Shown one piece after another: positions 45,338-55,515 of a stretch of DNA of 64,000 nucleotides (the first letter of the stretch is position 1; each line of letters opens with the position of its first letter). The stretch is from Isoetes taiwanensis (Eukaryota; Streptophyta; Lycopodiopsida; Isoetales; Isoetaceae). The notes beneath the pieces are model-generated. The model worked only from the letters and a program-made list of their open reading frames with translations, did no database searches and was not told where the DNA came from. The position numbers and the translations under genes are program-made. The stretch spans positions 4,813,620 through 4,877,619 of the forward strand of contig JAJEKV010000072.1 of assembly GCA_021234155.1 (NCBI GenBank), read 5' to 3'.

Positions 45338-46111
45338 ATGATTATTTTTTATCTTGAATCTATATTTTTTTTTATAACGACACATTAAATTGTTTTAGGG
45401 ATATATGGTCTATGGTTTCAGGAATTGTTATTTTAACATCCATATCAAATCCTCCTGGAACCCCACGTTATTTTGCTATATATTGAACTGCTATGTTATC
45501 TGAACCATACATTCTTAGTAGGCTCTCATTTATCAAGAGCAAAGGGTACATTGGGTGAAGGGCGAAGAGCCAAGAATCACCTGATGTACCTTTTGGCCCT
45601 TGTGTCATTACCGAATCTATCGCTAACGTATGCATGGTTGGCTGCAGATACGTGGTGATTCTTCTCCCAATGCATTTGCTTTGTTGTTATGGTGATTGAT
45701 TGCTCGGAACGGATGTATGGTCTTGGATACAAATGCTTAAAGATATGCTGGGTATAAAATTGAAATGAACTTGGGTTTGAGAAAAATATGAATTTTGAAT
45801 TTGCTATAGGCAAAACTTAATACTAGGGTAAGTGCATTTGCTGTTACGCATAATAAGATATAGTATACATGTTTTGTTTGAGCAAAGAACTGGCTCAGAA
45901 CAAAAAGACAAGTTGGATCATGTATATGTGATCATGCATGTATCAGATACTATTATTGCTGTTATAAGATCATGTTTTCGAATATATGGAATTTTTGGTA
46001 CTCCCGGATTCACGTGGTTGTATGATTCCTATGGTGGTAAATACTTTGATCTGTTTAAATAGTCTATTCATGCAATTCCATATGGAAATGTCATTGGAGA
46101 TCATTTATTAT

Positions 46112-47782
46112 TGTCACAATTATATGATGGCATAAAACCTTAAATATAGGTGGTTGGCTTTAAAAAAAATAAAGTAGGAATGGATATTGTTCAAACTAGA
46201 GAGATGGAGAACCTTAGAGACAACGGATCTAGCTAGGATACCGGTTAGTGGGTAGATTGCTTGAGTTTCTAGCTAGGATTAACCCTTGTATGAGTAGATG
46301 TATGGTTAATCTTCTACTGTTGCTTAAGTTGAGGTTATGTATGGATTTATGTATTGTGGTAGTTCGATTGCTGCACCTTGTGCTTGTAGGATTGTTGTGG
46401 GGGTGGGGTTAAGAGACCTAAAGGATATAGTAGAAGTAGAGATGTTTCTAGCTAGAATCCTATAAATCCTAATATATGCGGCATGTGCACAAGAATCCGC
46501 CTGATTGTAGATGCTATGCCAAGATTAGGCACTATATAATGGACACAATGGTGAAGTGGAGGTGGAGCCTTGCTGAGCGTGGCTACTGGTGCTCCTATAG
46601 TGTGCTAGGCTTATAGTCGGTCGGTCACTGCGTGTATGGATCAGACACTCTCTAAGTCGCAAGTGTCATCCTGAAAGGATGTCCTGGGGACTCGATAGAT
46701 GTAGGTTAGCCTGACCTATGGATTTTGGGAGGTTTCTAGGGTCTATTCACACCCATGGTTAAATTTAATTTAGTTAAAATTTACCGTTAAGTTAATTAGA
46801 CTGGATGATTACCTTCACACCAAAGCTAGTTAAATAATTTAGTTAGGTAACTTAACAGAAAACCATTTCGCACTCGTTTGGTCAAAAAAATTCGTTAAAA
46901 AAAAACTTAACTAGCTAACTAAATGCTTTTGAACATGTCTTGTTAAGTTAGCCAAAGGCATAAAAAATTTTAATCACGTTTAACTGAACTTAAAGTGACC
47001 TCTAGGGGTGATTTAACTTTTCGTGCTAATTTATAATTTAGTTGACTTTTAGTTAATTTTGTTAATTTGGTGCGAAGACAAGTTTAGTTAGTGTTTTTGC
47101 TAACTTAACTAGTAGTGGAAATGTAAATTTTGTTAAAGACCATAATTTAACTTAACTTAATGGTGGGTAAGAATGTATCCTAAGTTAGGTACGGAATCAT
47201 GCGTGATGTCAGTAATGACCCTCTAGCCACCCTTGGAACCTTCGGACCGAGGAGATACAACCTGAAGTAGTCTCATTTTGTGACTCCATGAGATTATGTC
47301 TCCGGAAGGTTACAATCATGCCATAGCATGTTTCAGCCTATCTGCAAAGTGTGCAACGGAGAGGTGGATGGAGTGGACTACCCTAGCCATGCTCCTATGT
47401 CAGTCAATACCATTGTCATGATTCTGTCTATTGTTCTCCGGAGACCCTGACTGTCAGTCAACCCCCTTAAGTCGGAGCCTGAAGTAGAACCCTCATTTAT
47501 GATGTATTATACATGTTATATTGGTATTATATGATGTTGTCTTGATGATGGATGGGCCACGCTTCGAGGTGGCATATTATTTATGTGTATTGTTGCTAGT
47601 GCGAAGATGTATGTATGTTTCCGCCATATAGGATATCCCAGAGAAGGCATGGGATGAATGACACCTTCGCGTCCTTTCCTCGGACACGGCCATCATAAGT
47701 ACTCCCAATCAAACGGAGGGCCTTTCCTTGGTGATCGAGTTGCCATGGAAGGGGAGCATCATATAGATTCGGGAGCATTACA
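46112..47782 (+). mobile_element. Probable solo LTR, interrupted by a MITE
   Basis: It is collinear with 1-578 on the right (47190-47782) and more weakly with the LTRs at 3.7-5.4 kb further left ('gtgcacaagaatcc', 'ggggttaagagacc'). A possible start is TGTCACAATT at 46112 and the end is GGGAGCATTACA at 47782. The flanking 5-mers ATTAT and ATTAG match at four of five positions. No internal domain, primer site or polypurine tract adjoins it. The right part is clear; the left boundary is tentative. Confidence 0.5.
46739..47180. mobile_element. MITE inserted in the solo LTR
   Basis: A 442-bp AT-rich insert interrupts the LTR homology. Its ends GGGTCTATTCACACCC and GGGTAAGAATGTATCC form an imperfect terminal inverted repeat, followed inward by TTAA-rich complementary blocks. 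TA occurs at both borders (46737-46738 and 47181-47182), as for Tc1/mariner-type (Stowaway-like) insertions. It has no coding capacity. Confidence 0.55.
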
Positions 47783-48442
47783 ATTAGATAAATAGAGCAT
47801 AAAGGGTTCTATCATATGTTTGTGAATAAATAGTAGCTGCAAGCATCCACATAACCATCAGAATATTTAGTACGACCTTGGCTTTTAATCATAATAGCGT
47901 GGCTTTAAAAACACATTTGTTAATGCAGGTCGAGTAACTCCTTACCTAAAATTAAGGAAAAACAAAACATCTAGTAATGCAAAGCTTCTTATTACAAATC
48001 GATTTGACCCCTGCCAATTGGTGCAATGAGATCAAGGTAGAACCCTGATCTAAATCCAGATGGAGCAACGAAAGAGAATTATCACCTGATGCAATAGGTT
48101 TCAATGGAGTAAAGATCAAACTGAAACTCAAAAACCTAAAACTGCAAATATTTATTCCTTCTACACGTAGTTTCTCCAGTGTCAACTACATAAGAAAAGA
48201 GAGATTTGTAAGATAAAAGAAGAAATGCAGCCATCTGACGTTCGTCGATTCCATGCAATCGCCTCAAGACATCCCACGTTTGATGAACTCAGAAACATGG
48301 TGATACAAATTCGGATCTGCCCATTTGAAGAAGAAAACCAAATGCAAAATTAGAAAACTTATCCATATGGCCAACATGCATGCTTCAACAGCCGTAGCAG
48401 GAAGAGATAAGGCATCCGTCGAATCCTCGCAATGGATAACGC
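47783..48442. other. Intergenic, nothing recognised
   Basis: The frames 47952-48185 (minus) and the start of 48325 (plus) have no supporting motif. A short 'ctcatatg...gaagaagaaaacc' A-rich stretch precedes the retroposed insertion. Confidence 0.35.
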
Positions 48443-48456
48443 AAAGTTTGAAAATC
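48443..48456. repeat. Target-site duplication of the retroposed insertion, left copy
   Basis: AAAGTTTGAAAATC is repeated exactly at 49821-49834, directly after the poly(A) tail. Confidence 0.85.
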
Positions 48457-49820
48457 AGGAACAGGGCTGCAGGAGTCTTATGCAGCTGGGTTTTCCATTC
48501 TTTCGTTCCCTCTTGTGCTACTAATCAGGAAAGTCTCCTTCCTTATCTTTCAGCTTCTAATCCAGGGGCTTCTGTGTTGCTTGGCAAGGACAGCATACCT
48601 GGTTTTCTGTTACATATTTCTGCATCTTCCACAAGATTTCCGGTCAGGGGAGCTGTGCCTCAGGTTAGTGGTCAAGTTTGTGGGGAGAAGCTCTATTTAA
48701 GATATGTCCTTTCTTGGTTACTTCTAGTATGCCGGCTAGGAGAAGGGATACATGTTTTAGGAAAAAAATGCAAGCAGAGCTATAGTATTCATAGCCTGAG
48801 GAAGAAGGAGAGCATTGCTTAGTACAGAAACCTTTGCCAGAACATTTTTCGGAAGGGATCTTTAAGGCTGGGCAAAAGGCAGGCTGGAAAGAATTGATGC
48901 TATCCTGTAGTACTATGGTAAGGAAGAAGAAGACGATGCTTTCATTACTAGTACTAGGCTGTAAACTTTCTTTGAGCAGATGCCAGGGGTTCGCAAGAAT
49001 AAGATATATTGAGTGGAGCAACTCCTCATAATCTGTCTGCATTTATTTAGAAGATTTTGTGGTAGTTTGCTTAACATGTAGCAGGGCCTGCGCTCCCCTT
49101 TCCCAGCAAGGGGTGGCTTGTGTACTGGCAGTCAGGAAGTACGGGGCAGATTGGGAGCCATGGGCTTCTAGTAGGCGGGAGACCCTAGAAATGTCTCACT
49201 CTTGGTTTTGCAGGAAGACAAGGCCTGCATAGCTAGATGCAGATGGGCTTGGCATGATTCAGGATTCTAGCGGTGGTGCCCCTGCTGGTCCGCTTAGTGA
49301 GAAGAAGGTTGAGTGCTGCTCACACCGGAGCACTCCCTATAGTACTGCTACAGCTTCTAGCCTGATCACCACTATATTCGGGAGGAGCGTACAGAGGATC
49401 CTAAATTCTTGCTTAGTGGTAGATCAGTGCACTTGGCTGCTCCGTTCTTCTGTGGCTCTCTAACTCAAGTCTGGTTTCTTCTGTTTATCTTAGGGCCAAC
49501 TTTTTTGAAGCTATGATGCAATTGGGGCATAGGGAAAGACAAGAGCTGTGCTCCCATAGTATCTGTCTGGAGAAGAGGCCGGGTAGCTCTTGTCCAGTAG
49601 CTGGCCCTTGTTGCATCACTAGGGTCTAGAAACTTAGTCCTCCTCTCCTGTAGTATCCCATGGAGAAGAAGTTGAGAGGGTTCTAAGAGTACTAGGCTTA
49701 GAGTATGGACTTCTATTCATGGATCGGAGAAGTGGTAGTAGTTCCATACTCAACTGTATATACATAAACGTTTTATCATTCGAATAAAATACAAATTCTT
49801 GCCTTCAAAAAAAAAAAAAA
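48457..49820 (+). mobile_element. Retroposed transcript with poly(A) tail
   Basis: A 1.36-kb insertion is bounded by a 14-bp direct repeat, ends in a poly(A) run (49807-49823) and has AATAAA about 20 bp before it ('cgaataaaatacaaattctt'). These are marks of LINE-type target-primed reverse transcription of a polyadenylated RNA. The body has no reverse transcriptase. The longest frame (to 48822, 'PQVSGQVCGEKLYLRYVLSW...') has no recognised domain and starts outside the insert. It is either a processed retrocopy of a non-coding or decayed mRNA, or a non-autonomous retroposon. The parent gene was not found in the window. Confidence 0.75.
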
Positions 49821-49834
49821 AAAGTTTGAAAATC
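49821..49834. repeat. Target-site duplication of the retroposed insertion, right copy
   Basis: AAAGTTTGAAAATC, identical to 48443-48456. Confidence 0.85.
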
Positions 49835-50890
49835 CTATCAATAAATACATTCTCGATTTTTGGAAATCGAGATTTTCCCCAGCATCTAAAATCCCCAATA
49901 AAGCTTCCAAAATCTTAGTAAATCTGGCCAAAGAAAGATCCAAAATGTTTTCCTCCAAACCAGAAAATCCAAATTTAAATAATAGATTCAAGTCTCTGGA
50001 TGAACTATTGCAGCCATTGTGTTCAACCATTTAGAAATGAAAATTTTTCCAACAGGCATGATAGTATACCATGCTTAAATTAAATAATAAAAAACATAAC
50101 AAAAGTTAAATAACAAAAACTAAATATCAGGAACTAAATTACTGAAAATTCATAAAACAGAAAAAAGTAAAATACTTACATTTTTTTTTATAACGAGGAA
50201 TAGGCTACAAGAGGAAAAGGCGCGACTCTTTCTCAGTTTCCTTGACAGTCAGGCAGCAGCAATTCCAGCAGGAGCTGAGCTTCCAACCTTAGAAAGTAGA
50301 GGCCGCAGCAAAGGCCACGACAGTCCACACTGGCTGATGAAAGTAGCGATCATCGTATTTAGTAACAGTAGGATTATAGATTTTACTTAACCTTTCTTCA
50401 TACTTCACTAATTGCCCAACCCCGTGTTTCACAATCCTTAACATTATGTAACTCTTTATCTCCCCCGATACAAAAATGCATTAACATGTAACACATGAGC
50501 CTTTTAATACACCATGTAGGGTGTGTAATTTGATGATCTAAATCATCAAGAATATCCTTCTCAATGGTGGCCTTTTTCTTAGGCTTATCATAATTGCCGT
50601 CTAATCTAAGCTTTTTTTATCATGCAAACAAATGCCTCTCGGGTCTTGGAGAATATGGGATCAGTCAAAATATTGAAAGGAAGTCATCAAAAATCAAAAT
50701 ACCCAAACATGATTCTAAAGTATTGGTGTCGTGCACGTGGCTCTACCAAATTGCTTGCAATACCAGAACAAAATGCGGCCTTATATAATTTGTGGTGGTT
50801 GGACTATAATTTCTAGGTAAATACCTAAAAAAGCCCATTATGAGAAAAGAAGAGTTATTTGCTTGGAAATGATGTAGTTCTATGTTGTAT
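49835..50890. other. Intergenic, nothing recognised
   Basis: AT-rich sequence with short overlapping frames only. Confidence 0.35.
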
Positions 50891-50893
50891 AAG

Positions 50894-50968
50894 GGAACGC
50901 CCATTTGGGCAACATTCTGGGTCTGTCAGCCATGTCACAGACCCAGAATGTTGCCCAAAAGGGCATTC
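50894..50968. repeat. Fold-back hairpin with 21-bp perfect arms
   Basis: The arms are 50906-50926 (TGGGCAACATTCTGGGTCTG + T) and 50937-50957, separated by a 10-base loop. Weaker pairing extends outward (GAACGCCC/GGGCATTC) to about 75 bp in total. It could be a very small fold-back element or a short hairpin RNA source. No promoter is seen. Confidence 0.85.
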
Positions 50969-50980
50969 TCGTTATGTGGA

Positions 50981-51192
50981 GGAGGGTTAGTGCAATTCAG
51001 TGCTACGTGTCAACACTAGGCTATCATGTTCAGAATTGTTAACAAAATGTAAAGTAGGATGTAAGTAAAACTAGAATGTTAAGTAAATGTCAATAAAACT
51101 AGAATGTTAAGTAAATGTCAATTCAGGTAAAGAAAAGTTGACACATGGCAATTTTTGATTCGCAGTTAGGGCTGAATTGCACCTAACCCTCC
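50981..51192. mobile_element. Small MITE (about 212 bp)
   Basis: The ends GGAGGGTTAGTGCAATTCAG (50981-51000) and CTGAATTGCACCTAACCCTC + C (51172-51192) are inverted repeats with one inserted base. The interior has a tandem 'actagaatgttaagtaaatg' repeat. A further end of the same family, TTGAATTGCACCTAACCCTC, lies at 55078-55097. Confidence 0.65.
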
Positions 51193-51208
51193 CTTACGCT
51201 AGTGCCTC

Positions 51209-51560
51209 CTAAAAGTAACAAGGTGCTGCGCACGGAGGGTTGCCCTCTATGGCCAGAGAGTGAAGTGGACTGCATCTTTTAAAACCAATATTGAGCATTA
51301 GCTCTATCCAACTTTTCCACATTCTTGAAATAGATTTGCAGATTAGACATTCTTCCAAACTGCACCACTCCTTTTCTTGCTTGTCTTGAATCAGGGAATC
51401 ACTCTTGATGCTTGTTCTTAGGTACGTGGCTCTGATACCATGTGACAAATCAGAGTAGGCTAGAAACGGTAGGAAAAAGAAGCAAAAATATGGACGACAA
51501 AGAAGCCCCTATATTCTCTTGAATATCAATATATATACAATCATACAATATCATGTACCA
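51209..51560 (-). mobile_element. Copia-type LTR retrotransposon relic (LTR edge and primer-binding site)
   Basis: On the minus strand an LTR ends ...ATTTGTCACA (51441 at its last base) and is followed directly by TGGTATCAGAGCCACGTACC (51440-51421). That is a complete initiator tRNA-Met primer-binding site as in plant Ty1/copia elements. AT-rich sequence with a TATATATATTG box lies within the LTR near 51530. A short internal remnant runs to 51209 and has no recognisable gag. The outer LTR border was not fixed. Confidence 0.6.
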
Positions 51561-52540
51561 TTGTAGTTAAAACCTTGCCAGGGAATAAACATAAAGGCTA
51601 GACTAACTACCTTTATGATCCGAATATACATTATGTTCATCACCTTCGCCATGAGATCTCTGTCAAAATTGCCGGAAAGGATCATTATCAAACACTACGT
51701 GCAACTGTTTAATTCCATTTCATCAATTTTCGTGGATTTCACTTCAACATTCCAAATTTTCCAAAGAATTTCACTTCAAATTTCAACTTTTTCAAAGATG
51801 CTACGCGCTTGCATTCCTAGAAGCATGGTCAAAACTTGCTCTATTTTCTGGACAGTTTTCCAGCTAGCAGGCCCAAAATGGAAACCTTAAGTTTACAAAA
51901 ATGAAACCTCTTTAACCATGTACTTTTTTCAAACAAGTACATTGTATAGCAAACATGGAATTAACTTAGTTGGAAAGAAGCATTTTCAGAAACCAGTCAG
52001 GCTGCTGGTACTTCAATAAATAAAGTTCTGACATGTTTAGTATTGGAAAGAAGCATTTTTAGAAACCAGTCAGGCTGCTGGTACTTCAATAAATAAAGTT
52101 CTGACATGTTTAGTATTGCAACTTACCTCATGTTGGGAGGTCCTTGGACGCAATGCCAACTAAAGAATCATTTTCAAACAGAAAGAAAAGGTCCATATCG
52201 AATGACAGATAATAGAATGCTTGGATGAAAAGAAAAGATATGATGTGCATAGACATCAGACGCCAAAGTAAGCCAGAAACTAATCAACACATGAGATGTG
52301 CAGAGATATCAGATTCTAAAGTAGGTCCTAGTCTAACTGATAAAGATACTTTCAGGCTGTGCAAAAATTCCATTCTAAATTCAGGGTATACTCATCAAAC
52401 AAGGCTAGATTTGTTTGACCATGGTAATCACTTTCCGAAAGATGCCCTCGGAGTTGAGAAAGCCTTGTTTCCTCTGGGGAATGTTTGAATTGAACAGGGT
52501 TGATATCTTTCGAGACCCTATAGGTGGGGAACAACAAAGA
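51561..52540. other. Intergenic, with a 73-bp tandem duplication
   Basis: No gene is seen. 51970-52042 and 52043-52115 are tandem copies of a 73-bp unit beginning TTGGAAAGAAGCATTTT, differing by one base in the first half. Confidence 0.6.
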
Positions 52541-54815
52541 TTACCCTATCTTTGCCGCAAGTATCATCTGCGAATAATCAGCATACATATTTGACATGAG
52601 CACATATCCACCTACACAGCCAGAGGAATCCATAGTGGCTATATGACAGAAGCAACGCCTTCCTACTTCCACATTCCCATGCATTCTACAGGCACTAAGC
52701 AAACTTGTCCATCCAACAATGTTCTCTTGCCTGGAAAATAAGAGGAGATTTTCTGCTTCTACAAAACATCCAGCACGCCCAAGGATATCGACCAGGCAGG
52801 CATAATGAGAAGGGGATGGTGCAATTTGATGGCATGCTTGCATCGACCTCAAGTACCAACGGCCTTCATCTCCTAGCCCTGCTCGGCTACATGTGACAAG
52901 AATGTTAGTAAATGTTGTCTCATCTGGCTGTATTCTTTCTTGTTGCATCCTTTCAAAACATTCAAGAGCCAAAAGGCAGTTGCCATGCTGGCCGTATGCA
53001 GCAATAATTGCACTCCATGATACTAGATTTCGGTTTGGCAAACTTAAAAACACTTTTCCTGCCTCCTCCAAATTTCCAAATTTAGCATACATGTCAGGTA
53101 CACCCCATGACAATATCTATCTCAGGCCCTCCTTTGCTAACTTTATCATGAACAAGCATGCCCTGTTCTATTGCTCCTACACTGGCACAGGCTTTCAAGA
53201 CATTTAACAATGCAACATCATCCTCCTTTATGCCTTCCTCTTGCATCTGCTCAAAGCATTTCAGTGCTAGAAGACCTTTTCCTTGTTGCGCATATCCTGC
53301 AATCATTGCTGCCCAGGAAACAACATTTTTGCCTGGTAGTTTATGGAATACTGTATCTGCTTCCTTTAAACTACCACACTTGGCATACATATCAACTAGT
53401 GTGTTAGCGATGGTATGAGATTGCAGTCCACTTTCAATGGCTTTGTCATGGTTGACCCTACCTTGTTCTATTGCTCCAAGGCTTGCACAGGCTTTCAATA
53501 TGCCAAATAAAGACACCTCGTCTGGATTGATTCCTTCCAATTGCATCTTCTCAGAGCACTGGAGAGCCAAGCGACCTTCTCCATGCATTGTGTACGCTCC
53601 AATAATTGCAGCCCATGAGACGACATTCTGGTATGTAATTCCCGAAAAGATTTTGTAGGCCTCCTCCAGGCTTCCGCATTTGGCATACATGTCAATCAAA
53701 CTATTTGACATGGTGACATCAGATTGAAGTCCCATTGTACAGATTTCATGATGGATGAGCCTACCGTGTTCTATGGCAGCCATTCTTGCACATGCCTTTA
53801 AGATGCTCAAATATGTAGCTTTGCTTGAATTTATACCTTCTTGCTGCATCTTATCAAACCATTGGAGTGCCATAGTACCCTCCCTATTTTCAGCATATCC
53901 TGCAATTATGGCATTCCAAGATACCACATTTTGATTTTGCAAATAATTAAAGACATTTTCTGCCTCTTCTAAACTTCTGCATTTTGCATACATATTAGCC
54001 AAGCTGCTCCCTAGGACAACACACAATTCAAATCCATGTTCAATAACCTGCTCGTGAATGAGCCTTCCATGCTCTACCAAATTTATGCAGGCACATGCCC
54101 TCAGAGCGCTCAAAAATGAGATCTTGGTTGGCCCTATTTTTTCATGCTGCATGTTATAGAAACATTCTAGGGCCAAAACTTCCTCACCTTGTTGAGTATA
54201 ACCTGCAATCATTGCCCCTCATGTAACTTCATCCCGATTTGGCTACCACATCTAGATTCTGGAGGTTGTCAAATACACTTTGAGCTTCCTTCAAGCTCCC
54301 ACATTTGGCATACATATGAAAAATTGTACTTCCCACCACAATGTCAGATTGAAGACCACTTTGAATAATTTGCTCATAAATTCTCCTACCCTGTTCTACA
54401 TAGTCCAATGCTGGAACATGCTTTTAAAATGCCTGGAAACGTAAATTTATCTGCTTTCTTACCTGATTCCTCCATCCGTTTATATAAATGGAGCACTGTT
54501 CCACAATCTCCAAGTTTGGCATGCGCCTCAATAATTGCATTCCATGTACACTGACTTGGTCGTAAAACCTTGATGGAGGCTTGAATTGCTTGATCCAAAC
54601 TTTCGCAAGAAGTAAACAGACGAATAAAGTGATCAGAGAGACATGCATTTGAAGCAAGCCCACCTAGTCCTATCAAAAACTTGGTCTCCTAACTTGGTGC
54701 ATTCTTGAACGAGCACGTAAGCAGCTTCTCGGGAGATAGATATGCCTTGCATCTTCTGACTATTTTCCGTGAAATGAAAAGCCTCATTCAAGTGTGTGGA
54801 ATGCTTGAACTACAT
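52541..54815 (-). pseudogene. PPR (PLS-class) pseudogene between 52.5 and 54.8 kb
   Basis: Reading minus, a start region near 54815 gives 'NSQKMQGISISREAAYVLVQ', then a frameshift near 54680. 'GLGGLASNACLSDHFIRLFT' follows, then a frameshift near 54415. 'EQIIQSGLQSDIVVG' follows, with a disrupted segment near 54230 in which the conserved Trp of 'VTWGAMIAGY' is TGA. A 372-codon open frame (54212-53094) carries about nine PPR motifs ('MYAKCGSLEEAYKIFSGITY'). A small deletion near 53105 shifts into the last 190 codons, which end after an E1-like 'GGYVLMSNMYADYSQM'. Intact relatives are organellar RNA-binding proteins. The nonsense codon plus four frameshifts indicate a true pseudogene. Confidence 0.85.
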
Positions 54816-55515
54816 TCTTTGCACGCACAGAAAACAGAGGGTCCCTTTTCTAGAATCCGGTTAGCCGGTTTCTAAATCGATCCCTAAGAACAACCACGAC
54901 CGCCAATTTACACCCTACAGCAAGTTTTTAGCAGTGATTGGCATATTCTTGGCATATACTAGCATATACTTAGAATATGCTATAAACCCACATAAACAAG
55001 GGCTTGCCCCCCTAGGGGCAACCCAAAAAAATTGGAGATGCCTAAAACCTGTAGAATAAGGTAATCATAGCTAGGGTTGAATTGCACCTAACCCTCCTTC
55101 ACGTTTTGTAAAAAATTTGGAGATGCCCAAAACCTCTACGTATCTTGACGTCGTGGAAAGGAAAAGGGTCAATTATTCTTGCCCAACCCCCTGACCTGTA
55201 GAATCCAGGAGCGCCTCGCCCCCTTCCCGTTCCACATCGCGTATACTCAAATGCCACGTGGAGAAACAACTTTTAAAAGGATTCGTATTAAAATTAACGG
55301 TAGAATCTCTGTCAGAACACAAGCTTTCCATGCCATGTGCTCTTGGTGTGTTTTGAGATTAAACATCCCCATTTTTCTCCAACTGGAGCTATCAGACTCC
55401 AGTCATGCATTTGTTTTTTGTATAAGGTGCTTGCCTTATAAGCTGAAGGCGTTGGTCCCAATATTACGGTGGCCATTTCTCTTCATATCACATGTGAGCT
55501 GGAGAATTTGAAAAG
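54816..55515. other. Spacer between the PPR pseudogene and the ABC transporter gene
   Basis: It contains a solo MITE-end-like TTGAATTGCACCTAACCCTC (55078-55097) flanked by two copies of an 'attggagatgcctaaaacct'-like sequence (about 55031 and 55115). The 110-codon plus-strand frame at 55179-55511 is in a different frame from the transporter and has no domain. The transporter promoter must lie here, but no TATA box could be singled out. Confidence 0.4.

Larger units (their letters stand above)
43306..46111. other. Intergenic region with repeats, no supported gene
   Basis: Frames at 44074-44292 and 44434-44739 have no recognised domain. The region contains GAA/TTC-rich repeats (43.73-43.87 kb), a 65-bp tandem duplication and a tRNA-like sequence, listed separately. 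Confidence 0.4.

Noticed and set aside
45473..46062. Possible genes at 45.5-46.1 kb
   Set aside because: Short frames on both strands with no motif or splice support.
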